Below, piece by piece: positions 42,732 through 52,198 of a stretch of 64,000 nt of DNA. Source of the stretch: Loktanella sp. (lineage in GTDB: Bacteria > Pseudomonadota > Alphaproteobacteria > Rhodobacterales > Rhodobacteraceae); contig JAFPBO010000018.1 in NCBI GenBank assembly GCA_017390475.1, forward strand, positions 286,874 through 350,873, written 5' to 3'. The translations under genes and the position numbers were made by a program. The notes beneath the pieces are model-generated. The model ran no database searches. It was not told the origin of the DNA and saw only the letters and a list, made by a program, of their open reading frames with translations. Within the stretch, counting starts at the first letter, position 1. The number at the start of each line of letters is the position of its first letter.

Positions 42732-43405
42732 GTCGTGGGTCCGGTCAGTTGGTCAATCGCGGGAATCAGGTCGGTGAAGCTCTCGATCAGCAGATCGGGG
42801 CGCAGCGTGGCGGCATCATGATAGCCCCATGACACGCCGATGGTCCGCACGCCTGCCGCCCGGCCCATATCCATGTCAAAGGTGGTGTCGCCGATCATCA
42901 CTGCGGCACTTGCATAGGTGCCGGTCTCATTGAGCGCTGTCAGAATCATCGATGGGTTCGGTTTGGACGGGTGATCATCGGCCACCTGCTCGCTGTGGAA
43001 AAGGTTCTGCAAACCGTGCTTTTCCAATATCTTATCAAGCCCGCGCCGCGATTTGCCCGTAGCCACGGCAAGCAAGGTATTGTCCTGCCCCGCCAGATGC
43101 TCCAGCACGTCACGCGCGCCGGGGTAAAGCGGGCTTTGCTCGCCCTTCCCATCGGCCCCGCGCAGGGCCATGTAGCTGTCTTTATAGGCCTGCACGACAC
43201 GCGCCTGCTGTCCGATTGGCAGATCCGGGCAAAGCCGCGCGACCGCAACATCCAGCGACAGACCGACAATGGACAAGATGCGCCCACGGTCTGGGACCAC
43301 CAATTCCTCACAGGTGAAAGCCGTGGTCATTGCGGCCACGATCTCGGCCTGACTATCGACCAGCGTGCCGTCGACGTCGAATATCACAAGGCGCAGATCA
43401 CTCAT
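42728..43405 (-). CDS. HAD-superfamily hydrolase, phosphoglycolate-phosphatase-like
   Basis: A 225-residue HAD hydrolase: motif I IFDVDGTLVDS (nucleophile and acid/base aspartates D10 and D12), motif II VATGK, motif III lysine in KPNPSMI, motif IV IGDTTFDMDM. It dephosphorylates a small phosphate ester, perhaps 2-phosphoglycolate. The start at 43405 directly precedes motif I and overlaps the rluC end by 8 bp. It is coupled to atp12. Confidence 0.9.
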   Translation of the reverse strand: MSDLRLVIFDVDGTLVDSQAEIVAAMTTAFTCEELVVPDRGRILSIVGLSLDVAVARLCPDLPIGQQARVVQAYKDSYMALRGADGKGEQSPLYPGARDVLEHLAGQDNTLLAVATGKSRRGLDKILEKHGLQNLFHSEQVADDHPSKPNPSMILTALNETGTYASAAVMIGDTTFDMDMGRAAGVRTIGVSWGYHDAATLRPDLLIESFTDLIPAIDQLTGPTT

Positions 43406-44453
43406 CGGGCATATTGAACGGATCGACCGGAGCATGACCCACGATCCAGCCGACGAAATCCCAGGTGTTCTGCATATGCTCTGGCAAGGGCGCGGTGATA
43501 TGCAGGATTTTGCCGGTGGCGGGATGTTCAATCGTCAGGCTGCGGGCGTGCAGATGCATCTTGCGCCCAATCTCGCTGCCCATGCTGGCACCCCAGCCAT
43601 CGCCAAGGTTTTCCTGACCCGACCCGCCGTATTTGCCATCACCGATGATCGGATGCCCGATCTCGGCCATATGCGCGCGCAATTGATGCGTCCGCCCGGT
43701 GATCGGCACCAGCGCGCACCAAGCGGCGCGGCTGGCCAGCGTATCCATCACGGCGTAATCAGAGGTCGCGCGTTTCGCACCTTCGGTGCTGGCGATGTCA
43801 TTGGGATGCACACAGCGCATCTTTTCATTCTCGCCACCTTTGCCGTGGCCGGGGGCTTTGACCAGACCGTATTTGATCGTGCCTGCGCGCGGATGCGGCA
43901 CACCGGCGACGGCGGCCCAGTAAATCTTGCGCGTCTCGCGGTGTTTGAGATTCTCGGTCAATTGCTTGGCCATCATCCGCGTGCGTGCCAGCAGCAAGAC
44001 ACCGGAGGTATCGCGGTCCAACCGATGCACCAGACGCGGCTTTTCATCGTAATCGAACATCAACGCCTCTGCCATGCCATCGACATGGCGGGTGGTGTTG
44101 GTGCCACCTTGCGTCGCCAGACCATGCGGCTTGTTGATCGCGATGATATGGTCGTCCTTGTAGATCACGCAGGACTGGATCAGCTTGGCATCCGCTTTGG
44201 TCACGCCGTGGCGGGCAAGGGATGCGGCCGCTGCCGCCTCTTCCTCGGTCGGCAGGGGCGGGATGCGGATTTTCTGGCCGATTTCCAGACGCGTGCTGGT
44301 TTTCACCCGCCCGCCATCGACGCGCAATTCGCCCTTGCGGCACATCTTTTCGATGCGCCCTTGCGTCAGATGCGGAAACAGCCGCCGCAGATAGCGGTCC
44401 AGCCGCTGATCGCCATCATCCGGGCCGATGACCCGCGTATGTACACCGCTCAT
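43398..44453 (-). CDS. rluC: 23S rRNA pseudouridine synthase, RluC/RluD family
   Basis: A 351-residue enzyme with an N-terminal S4 RNA-binding domain (about 15-75; LDRYLRRLFPHLTQGRIEKMCR) and the catalytic pseudouridine synthase domain with HRLDRDTSGVLLLA (catalytic Asp) and the later PITGRTHQLRAHM. It isomerises uridines in 23S rRNA. RluC rather than RluD is the usual assignment in this group but is not certain. The start at 44453 overlaps the crcB stop (ATGA). Confidence 0.9.
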   Translation of the reverse strand: MSGVHTRVIGPDDGDQRLDRYLRRLFPHLTQGRIEKMCRKGELRVDGGRVKTSTRLEIGQKIRIPPLPTEEEAAAAASLARHGVTKADAKLIQSCVIYKDDHIIAINKPHGLATQGGTNTTRHVDGMAEALMFDYDEKPRLVHRLDRDTSGVLLLARTRMMAKQLTENLKHRETRKIYWAAVAGVPHPRAGTIKYGLVKAPGHGKGGENEKMRCVHPNDIASTEGAKRATSDYAVMDTLASRAAWCALVPITGRTHQLRAHMAEIGHPIIGDGKYGGSGQENLGDGWGASMGSEIGRKMHLHARSLTIEHPATGKILHITAPLPEHMQNTWDFVGWIVGHAPVDPFNMPDE

Positions 44454-44809
44454 GTCGTTATTCCTTTGGCAAGCCACAGGCCCAATCCGCAGGCCGCAAT
44501 TGATAAAATCACCGAAGCCAGCACATAAAGGCCCGCCGCGGTGATGCGCCCTGTCTCGACCAGACGGATGGTGTCGAGCGAGAAGGCTGAAAATGTCGTG
44601 AAACCGCCCAGAAGGCCGGTCATCACGAAGGGCAGCCAATGCTGCAACCCGCGCGCGGCAAGCAGCACCCAGACCAGCCCGATGGCAAAGGACCCCAGCA
44701 CATTGATCACCAAGGTACCAACCGGAAAGCCCAAGGCGCTGCCCAGAAGATAGCGCAGCACAGAGCCGAAAGCGCCCCCAAGTGCCACAGAGATCACAGA
44801 TGTCATCAT
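44450..44809 (-). CDS. crcB: fluoride exporter CrcB/Fluc
   Basis: A 119-residue four-helix membrane protein with the family motifs GGAFGSVLRYLLG, TLVINVLGSFAIG and GGFTTFSAFSLD. It is a fluoride channel that works as a dual-topology dimer. No fluoride riboswitch is seen; it is embedded between rarA and rluC. ATG at 44809 or the adjacent 44806 could be the start, after AAGGC. Confidence 0.93.
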   Translation of the reverse strand: MMTSVISVALGGAFGSVLRYLLGSALGFPVGTLVINVLGSFAIGLVWVLLAARGLQHWLPFVMTGLLGGFTTFSAFSLDTIRLVETGRITAAGLYVLASVILSIAACGLGLWLAKGITT

Positions 44810-44840
44810 GGCTTTGCCTTGGCCTTTTGATACGCGGATG

Positions 44841-46151
44841 TCAATTCTTGCCCCGCTTGGCGCGCAATCCGGCAAAGAAGTCGACGCGTTTCTTGAGTTC
44901 GCGTTCAAACCCGCGATCCACCGGCAGATAATAAATGCCGCGTTTCATCGTTTCAGGGAAATAATTCTGGCCGCTGAACCCGTCTTCGGCATCATGGTCA
45001 TAGGCATAGCCTGCGCCAAACCCCTGTTCTTTCATCAGCTTGGTCGGCGCGTTCATGATATGCGCAGGCGGCGGTTCCGACCCGGTCTGTTTGGCCGCAG
45101 CGACCGCCGCCTTATAGGCGACATAGGCCGCGTTCGATTTGGGCGCGAGCGCGAGATAGGTCACCGCCTGCGCCAGCGCCAATTCCCCCTCGGGCGATCC
45201 CAGCCGTTCATAGGTTTCCCATGATTGCAAACACACAGCCTGCGCCTGTGGATCGGCTAGCCCGATATCCTCTACCGCCATCCGCGTGATCCGACGGGCG
45301 AGATAGCGCGGGTCTTCGCCCCCCGCCAGCATACGCGCGAACCAGTAAAGGGCGGCATCCGGGTCAGACCCGCGCACGGATTTATGCAGGGCAGAGATCA
45401 GGTTGTAATGTTCATCGCCCGATTTGTCGTATTTCACCGCACGCTTCATCAGACGTTTGGTCAGGTCGTCGCGGGTCAGTTTGGTATCGGTCTTCCATGC
45501 CGTGACCTGTTCGATCAGGTTCAGCAAAGCGCGACCATCGCCATCGGCCATGTCCAGCAAGGCCTCGCGCGCATTGCCGTCCAGCGGTAAGGCCCGGCCC
45601 AGTTCCTGTTCCGCGCGCTGCGCCAACAATTCGAGGTCAGTCAACGTCAGCCTTGTCAGGATGAACACCTGTGACCGGCTGAGCAAAGCAGCGTTCAACT
45701 CAAAACTTGGATTCTCCGTCGTCGCCCCGACCAGCAGGATGGTGCCATCTTCCATATAGGGCAGAAAGCCGTCCTGCTGAGCCTTGTTGAAACGGTGAAT
45801 TTCATCGACGAACAACAGCGTGCCTTTGCCGTTCTGGCGGCGCATCTTTGCGCCTTCAAAGACCTTGCGCAATTCCGGCACGCCGGTGAAGATCGCAGAG
45901 ATCTGGACGAAATGCAGGTCTGTTTCATCCGCGAGCAAGCGCGCGATGGTCGTCTTGCCAACACCGGGGGGACCCCAGAAGATCAGCGATGACAGTGATC
46001 CCGACGCCAGCATCGTGCCCAAAGGCGCATCCGGGCCAAGCACCTGTTGCTGGCCGATCACCTCTGACAACCGCTTTGGCCGCAACCGATCCGCCAGCGG
46101 GCGTGGGCCTGCGGGGGATGTGTCGGGGGCGCTGTCAAATAGGTCAGGCAT
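44841..46151 (-). CDS. rarA: replication-associated recombination protein A
   Basis: A 436-residue AAA+ ATPase (MgsA/WRNIP1 family) acting at stalled replication forks. Walker A GPPGVGKTT (about 60-68), Walker B LFVDEIHRF, sensor GATTENPSFELN, and the C-terminal tetramerisation domain (RGSDPDAALYWFARML; KRGIYYLP). It is the first gene of the minus-strand rarA-crcB-rluC-HAD-atp12 run, with its start 32 bp from the terminator of the ribosomal cluster. Confidence 0.95.
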   Translation of the reverse strand: MPDLFDSAPDTSPAGPRPLADRLRPKRLSEVIGQQQVLGPDAPLGTMLASGSLSSLIFWGPPGVGKTTIARLLADETDLHFVQISAIFTGVPELRKVFEGAKMRRQNGKGTLLFVDEIHRFNKAQQDGFLPYMEDGTILLVGATTENPSFELNAALLSRSQVFILTRLTLTDLELLAQRAEQELGRALPLDGNAREALLDMADGDGRALLNLIEQVTAWKTDTKLTRDDLTKRLMKRAVKYDKSGDEHYNLISALHKSVRGSDPDAALYWFARMLAGGEDPRYLARRITRMAVEDIGLADPQAQAVCLQSWETYERLGSPEGELALAQAVTYLALAPKSNAAYVAYKAAVAAAKQTGSEPPPAHIMNAPTKLMKEQGFGAGYAYDHDAEDGFSGQNYFPETMKRGIYYLPVDRGFERELKKRVDFFAGLRAKRGKN

Positions 46152-46182
46152 GGCGTGATGATAGGCTTTCCGTGAAAAAGCG

Positions 46183-46209
46183 AAAGCCCCGCCAATCTGG
46201 CAGGGCTTT
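46183..46209 (-). terminator. intrinsic terminator after rplQ
   Basis: On the minus strand AAAGCCCTGCC / GGCGGGGCTTT stem (one mismatch, 5-base loop), then CG and CTTTTTC. It ends the alpha-operon transcript. Confidence 0.85.
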
Positions 46210-46235
46210 GCAAAAATCAGTCCGTGGCGGGGAAA

Positions 46236-46655
46236 TTAATCCTCCATCGCCTCGAACTCGGCCAGACGGGCTTTGTCGGCAGCGCCTTTGGCATTCACGT
46301 CGCGGTCCACGAATTCGATGATCGCCATCGGGGCCATGTCGCCATAACGGAAACCGGCTTTCATGATGCGGACATAACCGCCCTGACGTTCGGCATAGCG
46401 TGGGCCGATGATTTCAAACAGCTTGGCTGTGTGAATGTCTTGCTTGAGCTGGGCATCGGCCTGACGGCGGGCGTGCAGATCGCCGCGCTTGCCCAAGGTG
46501 ACCAGCTTTTCAACGATGCGGCGCAATTCTTTGGCCTTGGGCAGCGTTGTTTTGATCTGTTCGTGTTCGATCAGGGCCCCTGCCATGTTGGCAAACATCG
46601 CTTTGCGATGTTCATGGGTCCGGTTCAGTTTGCGGTAACCGCTTGCGTGACGCAT
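46236..46655 (-). CDS. rplQ: 50S ribosomal protein L17
   Basis: A 139-residue L17 that lines the large-subunit surface near the exit tunnel. [24 protein letters not shown] is the conserved start. It is the last gene of the alpha part of the cluster, 120 bp after rpoA, a gap that holds a REP-like palindrome. Confidence 0.97.
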   Translation of the reverse strand: MRHASGYRKLNRTHEHRKAMFANMAGALIEHEQIKTTLPKAKELRRIVEKLVTLGKRGDLHARRQADAQLKQDIHTAKLFEIIGPRYAERQGGYVRIMKAGFRYGDMAPMAIIEFVDRDVNAKGAADKARLAEFEAMED

Positions 46656-46748
46656 TTGAAGTCTCCTAAAGGTTTATACTTTGTCCAACGGTCTGATGCG
46701 TGCCAGCCGTATTATTGGGGCAGAATTGCCCAGGGTCGTGGGGGTGTC

Positions 46749-46772
46749 GGGCGGGGTGAACCCCGCCCTACG
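46749..46772. repeat. REP-like palindrome in the rpoA-rplQ gap
   Basis: GGGCGGGG-TGAA-CCCCGCCC followed by TACG (46749-46772). Read on the minus strand it is CGTAGGGCGGGG..., the same form as the copy at 53096-53118. Confidence 0.6.
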
Positions 46773-46775
46773 GTC

Positions 46776-47792
46776 TTAAAACTGGTCTTCGAATTTCTTG
46801 GCCAGATCTTCGATATTGTCCGGCGGCCAATCCTCGACATCCATGCCGAGGTGCAGACCCATGCCCGACAACACTTCCTTGATCTCGTTCAAGGATTTGC
46901 GGCCAAAGTTAGGGGTACGCAGCATTTCTGCTTCGGTTTTCTGGATCAGATCGCCAATATAGACGATATTGTCGTTCTTGAGGCAGTTTGCCGACCGGAC
47001 AGACAATTCCAGCTCGTCCACTTTCTTGAGCAGCAGCGGGTTAAATTCCAGCCCGTCATCATCCGCACCAGCCGAAGCTGATTCAGGCTCATCAAAGTTC
47101 ACGAAGATCGACAGCTGGTCCTGCAGAATGCGCGCGGCATAAGCCACAGCATCATCAGGCGACAGCGAACCATCGGTTTCGACTTTCATCGTCAGCTTGT
47201 CGTAATCCAGCACCTGACCTTCACGAGTCGGCTGCACGTCATAAGACACTTTCTTCACTGGCGAATAGATCGCGTCGATGGCGATCATGCCGATCGGCGC
47301 ATCTTCAGGCTTGTTCTTGTCAGCGGCAACGTAACCTTTGCCGGTATTGACGGTCAGTTCCATATACAGATCGGCACCGTCGTCGAGGTGGCAGATTACA
47401 TGGTCCTTGTTCAAAATCTCGATGCCCGCTGTTTCCGAAATATCGGCAGCGGTCACAACGCCCGGGCCTTTGGCCTGAACGGACAAACGCTTGGGACCTT
47501 CGACTTCCATGCGGATGGCGACGCCTTTGAGGTTCAGCACGATGTCGGTGACGTCTTCACGCACACCCGACACGGATGAAAATTCATGCAGCACATTGTC
47601 GATCTGCACAGCGGTGATCGCGGCACCTTGCAGCGACGACATCAGAATACGACGCAGAGCGTTGCCAAGCGTCAGGCCAAAGCCACGCTCCAGCGGTTCT
47701 GCGACAACGGTTGCTTGACGCATCGGGTCATTGCCCGGCTTGACGTCCAGCTGTGTCGGCTTGATCAACTCAGCCCAGTTTTTGTGGATCAT
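46776..47792 (-). CDS. rpoA: RNA polymerase alpha subunit
   Basis: A 338-residue alpha subunit: N-terminal assembly domain (about 1-235) and C-terminal DNA-/activator-binding domain (about 250-325; [34 protein letters not shown]). The start at 47792 (MIHKNWAEL) follows GGAGG at 5 bases. An ATG four codons earlier would place the ribosome binding site inside the gene. Confidence 0.97.
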   Translation of the reverse strand: MIHKNWAELIKPTQLDVKPGNDPMRQATVVAEPLERGFGLTLGNALRRILMSSLQGAAITAVQIDNVLHEFSSVSGVREDVTDIVLNLKGVAIRMEVEGPKRLSVQAKGPGVVTAADISETAGIEILNKDHVICHLDDGADLYMELTVNTGKGYVAADKNKPEDAPIGMIAIDAIYSPVKKVSYDVQPTREGQVLDYDKLTMKVETDGSLSPDDAVAYAARILQDQLSIFVNFDEPESASAGADDDGLEFNPLLLKKVDELELSVRSANCLKNDNIVYIGDLIQKTEAEMLRTPNFGRKSLNEIKEVLSGMGLHLGMDVEDWPPDNIEDLAKKFEDQF

Positions 47793-47858
47793 ATGTCCCT
47801 CCATCCTTGTTTGCCTTCATGTCCAAAAAGGCAAACGCCCGAGGTTTCAAAATGACGG

Positions 47859-47892
47859 ATTGGGGCCGTGCAAAAAAATGCACGACCCCAAT
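47859..47892 (-). promoter_or_regulatory. strong hairpin between rpsK and rpoA
   Basis: A 14-bp inverted repeat (ATTGGGGTCGTGCA / TGCACGGCCCCAAT on the minus strand, one G-T pair) with a loop of six T. It lies 15 bp after the rpsK stop. No T-tract follows, so it may be a processing or stability element rather than a terminator. Confidence 0.55.
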
Positions 47893-47906
47893 GCGTTTGG
47901 TGTGGT

Positions 47907-48296
47907 TTAGACGCGGCGACGCTTTGGCGGGCGGCAGCCGTTATGTGCCATCGGGGTCACGTCACGGATCGATGTGATGTTGAACCCGGCAGCAGCCAGC
48001 GCACGCAAAGCCGATTCACGGCCGGAACCGGGACCCTGCACTTCGACTTCCAGCGTTTTGACGCCGTGGTCCTGTGCTTTCTTGCCTGCATCTTCCGCAG
48101 CCATCTGGGCCGCGTAAGGTGTCGATTTCCGCGACCCTTTGAAACCCATCGTGCCGGCGGACGACCATGCGATCGCATTGCCCTGCACGTCAGAAATCAG
48201 GATCTTGGTGTTGTTGAACGAAGAATTCACATGAGCAACGCCAGCGGCGATGTTCTTGGAGACCTTCTTTTTGGTGCGTTTTGTATCGCGTGCCAT
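47907..48296 (-). CDS. rpsK: 30S ribosomal protein S11
   Basis: A 129-residue S11 of the small-subunit platform, with [20 protein letters not shown] and the C-terminal [18 protein letters not shown]. The N-terminus is lysine-rich. It starts 13 bp after rpsM and precedes rpoA. Confidence 0.98.
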   Translation of the reverse strand: MARDTKRTKKKVSKNIAAGVAHVNSSFNNTKILISDVQGNAIAWSSAGTMGFKGSRKSTPYAAQMAAEDAGKKAQDHGVKTLEVEVQGPGSGRESALRALAAAGFNITSIRDVTPMAHNGCRPPKRRRV

Positions 48297-48309
48297 CTGT
48301 CAGGTCCCC

Positions 48310-48678
48310 TTATTTCTTCTTACCAGCAATGGCCTTTGCAGGACCCTTGCGTGTGCGAGCGTTGGTGTGGGTCCGCTGACCGCGCACCGGCAGGTTGCGA
48401 CGATGGCGCAGGCCACGGTAGCAGCCAAGGTCCATCAGGCGTTTGATGTTCATCTGCGTTTCGCGACGCAGGTCACCTTCAACGGTCAGGTTCGCGTCGA
48501 TGAATTCGCGGATTGTCAGGATTTCTGCGTCCGACAGATCGTTCACGCGACGGGCGCGGTCGATATTCGTTGCTTCGCAGATTTGTTCGGCAATGGCAGG
48601 GCCAATACCGGTGATATAAGTCAAGGCGATCGGAACCCGCTTTGCAGTCGGGATGTTTACGCCGGCAATACGTGCCAC
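48310..48678 (-). CDS. rpsM: 30S ribosomal protein S13
   Basis: A 122-residue S13 of the small-subunit head, contacting the P-site tRNA. The initiator is GTG at 48678 (giving (M)[13 protein letters not shown]), with AAGGAA 8 bases upstream. An in-frame upstream extension would add 23 residues absent from the family. It has its own upstream promoter, so it begins a separate transcript of the alpha genes. Confidence 0.96.
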   Translation of the reverse strand: MARIAGVNIPTAKRVPIALTYITGIGPAIAEQICEATNIDRARRVNDLSDAEILTIREFIDANLTVEGDLRRETQMNIKRLMDLGCYRGLRHRRNLPVRGQRTHTNARTRKGPAKAIAGKKK

Positions 48679-48835
48679 GTGTGCAATTCCTTTTCGTTGC
48701 GGGTCCGTGATGCCAGACCCTTTTTTCACAACGGAAGCCCGGTCCAAAAGGCGCCGGGCTGCGTCATATCAGGTGACGCGCGATCTGCAGGGGGCGACCC
48801 CACAACTGCGCATTGATTCCCTTGCGGGATGGCGC

Positions 48836-48864
48836 TGTTTAGGGGGCAATGCCAGTGTCGTCAA
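48836..48864 (-). promoter_or_regulatory. probable promoter of rpsM-rpsK-rpoA-rplQ
   Basis: On the minus strand TTGACG (48864-48859), 17 bases, TAAACA (48841-48836), in the 200-bp gap between adk and rpsM. A GCCCGG/CCGGGC hairpin follows in the leader. Confidence 0.6.
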
Positions 48865-48878
48865 GGGCCAGCAAACGT

Positions 48879-49457
48879 TCAGTCAATCGCTTTCGCAATG
48901 CTTTGCGCAACCACGTCCACGCTGGCCAGACCATCGATTGTTTTCAGATCACCTTTGGCGTAGTAATAGCCCACTAGCGGGCTGGTCTGCTTGTAATAGG
49001 CCAGAAGACGCGTCTTAAGGCTGTCTTCATTGTCATCAGCACGGGCCTGACCGCCTGTGGCCACTGATTCAGCGGCGCGTCCAAGAATGCGTTTGATCAG
49101 TACGTCATCATTGACTTGCAATTCGATCACACAATCCAGTTTCTCGCCAATGTCGCTCAGCAATTGCCCCAAAGCGTCAGCTTGCGCCAATGTGCGCGGA
49201 AAACCATCAAAGATATAGCCGCCGGTATCCGCGTCGCTTTGCAATTGTTCGCGGATCAGGCCGATCACAATGTCATCTGTGACCAGATCGCCCCGGTCCA
49301 TGACCTCGGCAACCCTGCGGCCCATGTCGGTGCCACTGGTCCGCGCAGCGCGGAGCATGTCACCGGTGCTGAGCTGCACCATATTGCGTTCAGCCACAAG
49401 TCTGGCCGCTTGCGTGCCTTTGCCAGCGCCCGGTGGTCCTAAAAGTATGATGTTCAT
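48879..49457 (-). CDS. adk: adenylate kinase (short-LID form)
   Basis: A 192-residue adenylate kinase interconverting AMP + ATP and 2 ADP. P-loop [20 protein letters not shown], and the arginines of GRAAES and KTRL are present. The usual 30-40 residue LID insertion is replaced by a short loop ([17 protein letters not shown]), so this is the short version rather than a truncation. The start overlaps the secY stop by 4 bp. Confidence 0.96.
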   Translation of the reverse strand: MNIILLGPPGAGKGTQAARLVAERNMVQLSTGDMLRAARTSGTDMGRRVAEVMDRGDLVTDDIVIGLIREQLQSDADTGGYIFDGFPRTLAQADALGQLLSDIGEKLDCVIELQVNDDVLIKRILGRAAESVATGGQARADDNEDSLKTRLLAYYKQTSPLVGYYYAKGDLKTIDGLASVDVVAQSIAKAID

Positions 49458-50815
49458 CTGCGCGACGGCCCTTTTTTCTTGGTCGTGCTACGCTTGCCGC
49501 GCAGTTGGGACTTTTCAATCAGACCTTCATATTGATGCGCAACCAGATGTGACTGGATCTGTTGAATCGTATCCATGCCAACCGACACGATAATCAGCAC
49601 CGATGTCCCGCCGAAATAGAACGGGATCGACAGTTCGGCACGAATGATTTCCGGCAGCAGGGCAACCAGCGCCAGATAACCTGAGCCCAGCACCAGAATG
49701 CGGGTGACAACGTAATCCAGATATTCTTCGGTCCGTTTACCGGGGCGGATGCCGGGGACGAAACCGTTCTGGTTCTTCAGATTCTCGGCCACGTCTTCGG
49801 TTTTGAAGGCGACTTCGCGGGTGTAAAAATAGGTGAAGAAGATGATCATACCACCAAAGAAGATCAGATAAAGCGGCTGACCCGGACCGAATAGCGCCAG
49901 AATGGTGGACATGAACGGCCCGCTGGAACCACCGCTGAACGTGCTGATCGTCGTTGGCAGCAGCAACAGGGCAGAGGCGAAGATCGCAGGGATCACACCG
50001 GCCGGGTTCACCTTGATCGGCAGATGGCTGGACGATCCGTCATAGACCTTCATGCCACGCTGCTGGCGAGGGTATTGGATATGGATCTTGCGCAGTGACC
50101 GTTCCATGAAGACCACAAAGGTCAGCACCACCAGCACCATCAGTAATATCCCGACAATCACCAGCGGGCTGATCGCACCGGACCGGCCCTGGCTAAGGAA
50201 TTGCGCCAAGGCAGCAGGAATCTCGGCAATGATGCCGACGAAGATGATCAGCGAAATACCGTTGCCGATGCCCCGCGCCGTGATCTGTTCACCCAGCCAC
50301 ATCAGGAACATGGTGCCGCCGACGATGGTGATCACACAGGAGGCGCGGAAAAAGAAACCGGGATCAGAGGCCAGACCGCCTGCTTCCAGACTGACAGCAA
50401 GACCGTAAGCCTGCGCCGTCGCCAGCACCACTGTGCCATAGCGGGTGTACTGGTTCAGTTTGCGGCGGCCCGCCTCGCCCTCTTTCTTGAGGTTCTTCAG
50501 CGGTTCCCACATGGACCCAAGCAACTGCATCACGATCGAGGCCGAGATATAAGGCATGATCCCCAGCGTGAAGATCGCCATCCGCGACAGCGCACCACCG
50601 GTGAACATCGACAGGATACCGCCGATCCCGGCCTGCGCATCATCCATGAATTGCTGCAAGGCGATGCCGTCGATGCCCGGCACGGGGATGAATGTCCCCA
50701 GACGGTAGATCATCAACAGGCCAATCGTGAATAGAATGCGTTGGCGCAGTTCAGTTGCTTTGCCGAAGGCGCTCCAACTGACGTTGGCTGCCATTTGCTC
50801 TGCTGCAGAAGCCAT
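49454..50815 (-). CDS. secY: preprotein translocase subunit SecY
   Basis: A 453-residue channel protein with ten transmembrane segments and conserved blocks such as [28 protein letters not shown] and [18 protein letters not shown]. It forms the Sec translocon with SecE and SecG. The C-terminus ends in a basic tail ([15 protein letters not shown]). It follows rplO after 106 bp that hold a long hairpin. Confidence 0.97.
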   Translation of the reverse strand: MASAAEQMAANVSWSAFGKATELRQRILFTIGLLMIYRLGTFIPVPGIDGIALQQFMDDAQAGIGGILSMFTGGALSRMAIFTLGIMPYISASIVMQLLGSMWEPLKNLKKEGEAGRRKLNQYTRYGTVVLATAQAYGLAVSLEAGGLASDPGFFFRASCVITIVGGTMFLMWLGEQITARGIGNGISLIIFVGIIAEIPAALAQFLSQGRSGAISPLVIVGILLMVLVVLTFVVFMERSLRKIHIQYPRQQRGMKVYDGSSSHLPIKVNPAGVIPAIFASALLLLPTTISTFSGGSSGPFMSTILALFGPGQPLYLIFFGGMIIFFTYFYTREVAFKTEDVAENLKNQNGFVPGIRPGKRTEEYLDYVVTRILVLGSGYLALVALLPEIIRAELSIPFYFGGTSVLIIVSVGMDTIQQIQSHLVAHQYEGLIEKSQLRGKRSTTKKKGPSRR

Positions 50816-50834
50816 AAGGGTCTCTTTTCATGAT

Positions 50835-50870
50835 AAACGCCGCTGAACGGTTCCCCGATCAGCGGCGTTT
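50835..50870 (-). other. hairpin between rplO and secY
   Basis: A perfect 12-bp inverted repeat AAACGCCGCTGA / TCAGCGGCGTTT with a 12-base loop, 20 bp before the secY start. No T-tract follows on the minus strand. It may modulate secY expression or transcript processing. Confidence 0.45.
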
Positions 50871-50921
50871 GGGAAAAACACGAGAGTACATGTAAGCGAC
50901 CCGGGGGCCGCTCACAAGGCG

Positions 50922-51398
50922 TTACTCTGCCGCTGCCGGTGTTGTTGCGACGGTCAATGTGCCGCCAACCTTGGCAACCGCATCCACCGCACCCTGCGAC
51001 GCGCCGGTCACGCTGATCGTGGCCTTGGAGGTGAATTCACCTTTGGCCAGAACGCGGATACCGTCTTTCTTGCGACGCACCAGACCGGAGGCGATCAGCG
51101 CATCTTCGGTGATGTCATTCTTGATGTCGATCTTGCCGTCATCGATGAATTTCTGGATCAGGCCCAGATTGACGACCGAGAATGCCTTGCGGTTCGGCTT
51201 GTTGAAGCCACGCTTTGGCAGACGCTGGTAGAGTGGCATCTGGCCGCCTTCGTAGCCTTTGATCGCTACGCCGGACCGGGATTTCTGACCCTTGATACCA
51301 CGGCCACCGGTTTTACCCATGCCGGAGCCTGGGCCACGGCCAATGCGTTTCTTACGCTGGGTGGCGCCTGGGTTGTCGGAAAGTTCATTCAGTTTCAT
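50922..51398 (-). CDS. rplO: 50S ribosomal protein L15
   Basis: A 158-residue L15, an early-binding large-subunit protein, starting [30 protein letters not shown]. It is the first gene of its own transcript: a consensus promoter lies about 94 bp upstream, next to the inserted ccdAB genes. Confidence 0.98.
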   Translation of the reverse strand: MKLNELSDNPGATQRKKRIGRGPGSGMGKTGGRGIKGQKSRSGVAIKGYEGGQMPLYQRLPKRGFNKPNRKAFSVVNLGLIQKFIDDGKIDIKNDITEDALIASGLVRRKKDGIRVLAKGEFTSKATISVTGASQGAVDAVAKVGGTLTVATTPAAAE

Positions 51399-51491
51399 GT
51401 CGCTTCTCCTTTTGCCGGAACTGGCCCCCAGCGACGGGAGCGGCCAAACACGGCGTTAAAATCGAGTCGGCCCAATGGCGCCGACTTGCGG

Positions 51492-51520
51492 CGTATAAAC
51501 GCGGGGATGGGGTAGGTCAA
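51492..51520 (-). promoter_or_regulatory. promoter of rplO-secY-adk
   Basis: On the minus strand TTGACC (51520-51515), exactly 17 bases, TATACG (51497-51492). The same TATACG -10 is found before rplB and rpsJ. Confidence 0.8.
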
Positions 51521-51578
51521 GGAAGGTTGCGGGTTTGCGGTTGGCGTCAGCCAATGCGCTTGCCCCACCCATAATTGC

Positions 51579-51597
51579 GGTATACCTTGGCGGTATA
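51579..51597. promoter_or_regulatory. putative CcdA/CcdB operator (GGTATA direct repeat)
   Basis: GGTATACC (51579-51586), itself a palindrome, and GGTATA (51592-51597) form a direct repeat with 13-bp spacing just upstream of ccdA. Toxin-antitoxin operons are usually autorepressed at such repeats, and TATAAA here could also be the -10. Confidence 0.5.
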
Positions 51598-51614
51598 AAG
51601 TGGAGCGTGATCTT

Positions 51615-51869
51615 ATGGTAGTCGCAGCAAAGCGTAAAACCTCACTGACACTCGACAGCGCGACACTCGCCGCTGCAAAAGAGCTAGAGATCAACGTCTC
51701 CGCCGTGGCCGAAACCGCACTTATCAAAGCCATCGCTGACGCGCGTCGTGAGAAATGGCTTGCGGACAACGCCAAGACCTTTGCAGCCCAGTCGGATTGG
51801 CACGCGCTTCATGGCCACCCGTTTGCCGATATTATGACGGCGCCGGGCGGAACATCATGGAAACCCTGA
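51615..51869 (+). CDS. ccdA: CcdA-type antitoxin
   Basis: An 84-residue antitoxin with an N-terminal ribbon-helix-helix segment (about 6-45; KRKTSLTLDSATLAAAKELEINVSAVAETAL) and a C-terminal, probably disordered, toxin-binding tail (WLADNAKTFAAQ...). The ATG at 51615 follows GGAG by 9 bases; a GTG at 51600 is also open. It is encoded against the ribosomal genes, in the gap between rpmD and rplO, and overlaps ccdB by 13 bp. Confidence 0.88.
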   Translation: MVVAAKRKTSLTLDSATLAAAKELEINVSAVAETALIKAIADARREKWLADNAKTFAAQSDWHALHGHPFADIMTAPGGTSWKP

Positions 51870-52147
51870 CGCGTTTTGATGTTGCGGAGTATAACGGTGT
51901 TTTCATGGTCGTCGTCGAAAGCGACCTGCTGCCGCCCGATGCATCTATTGTCGTCATTCCGCTGCTCGCACACTATCCGGCAGTGCAGCACCTGAACCCT
52001 GAACTTCAGCACAACGGCAAGCGTCTGATCCTTGCGACACGGCTGATTGCTTCTGTGCGACGATCCAGCCTGACCCGCAGCGGCAGTATGGGGGACCAAG
52101 GCGACCTCATCACCCGCGCAGTCGACGTCCTGATGGCTGGCATTTAA
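51857..52147 (+). CDS. ccdB: CcdB-family toxin
   Basis: A 96-residue protein resembling CcdB, a gyrase poison: RFDVAEYNGVFMVVVESDLL near the start, IVVIPLL, and a C-terminal helix ending LMAGI. The E. coli F-plasmid toxin ends in Trp-Gly-Ile, with the tryptophan important for killing; here the tryptophan is replaced by alanine while Gly-Ile is kept. Activity may therefore be weaker. Its ATG lies within the end of ccdA, the usual coupled arrangement. Confidence 0.87.
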   Translation: METLTRFDVAEYNGVFMVVVESDLLPPDASIVVIPLLAHYPAVQHLNPELQHNGKRLILATRLIASVRRSSLTRSGSMGDQGDLITRAVDVLMAGI

Positions 52148-52163
52148 CGATATCACAAAGAAA

Positions 52164-52191
52164 AAACGCCCCCGGTTTCCCGGAGGCGTTT
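52164..52191. terminator. bidirectional terminator between ccdB and rpmD
   Basis: AACGCCCCCGG-TTTC-CCGGAGGCGTT stem with one mismatch. AAAAAA on the left makes a T-tract on the minus strand (after rpmD), and TTTCTC follows on the plus strand (after ccdB). Confidence 0.85.
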
Positions 52192-52198
52192 CTCATTC

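Noticed and set aside
44450-44809. Fluoride riboswitch upstream of crcB
   Set aside because: Only 31 bp separate crcB from rarA and no aptamer sequence is visible.
48310-48747. Longer S13 starting at 48747
   Set aside because: The extra 23 residues are not part of the family. The GTG at 48678 with AAGGAA gives a normal-length S13.
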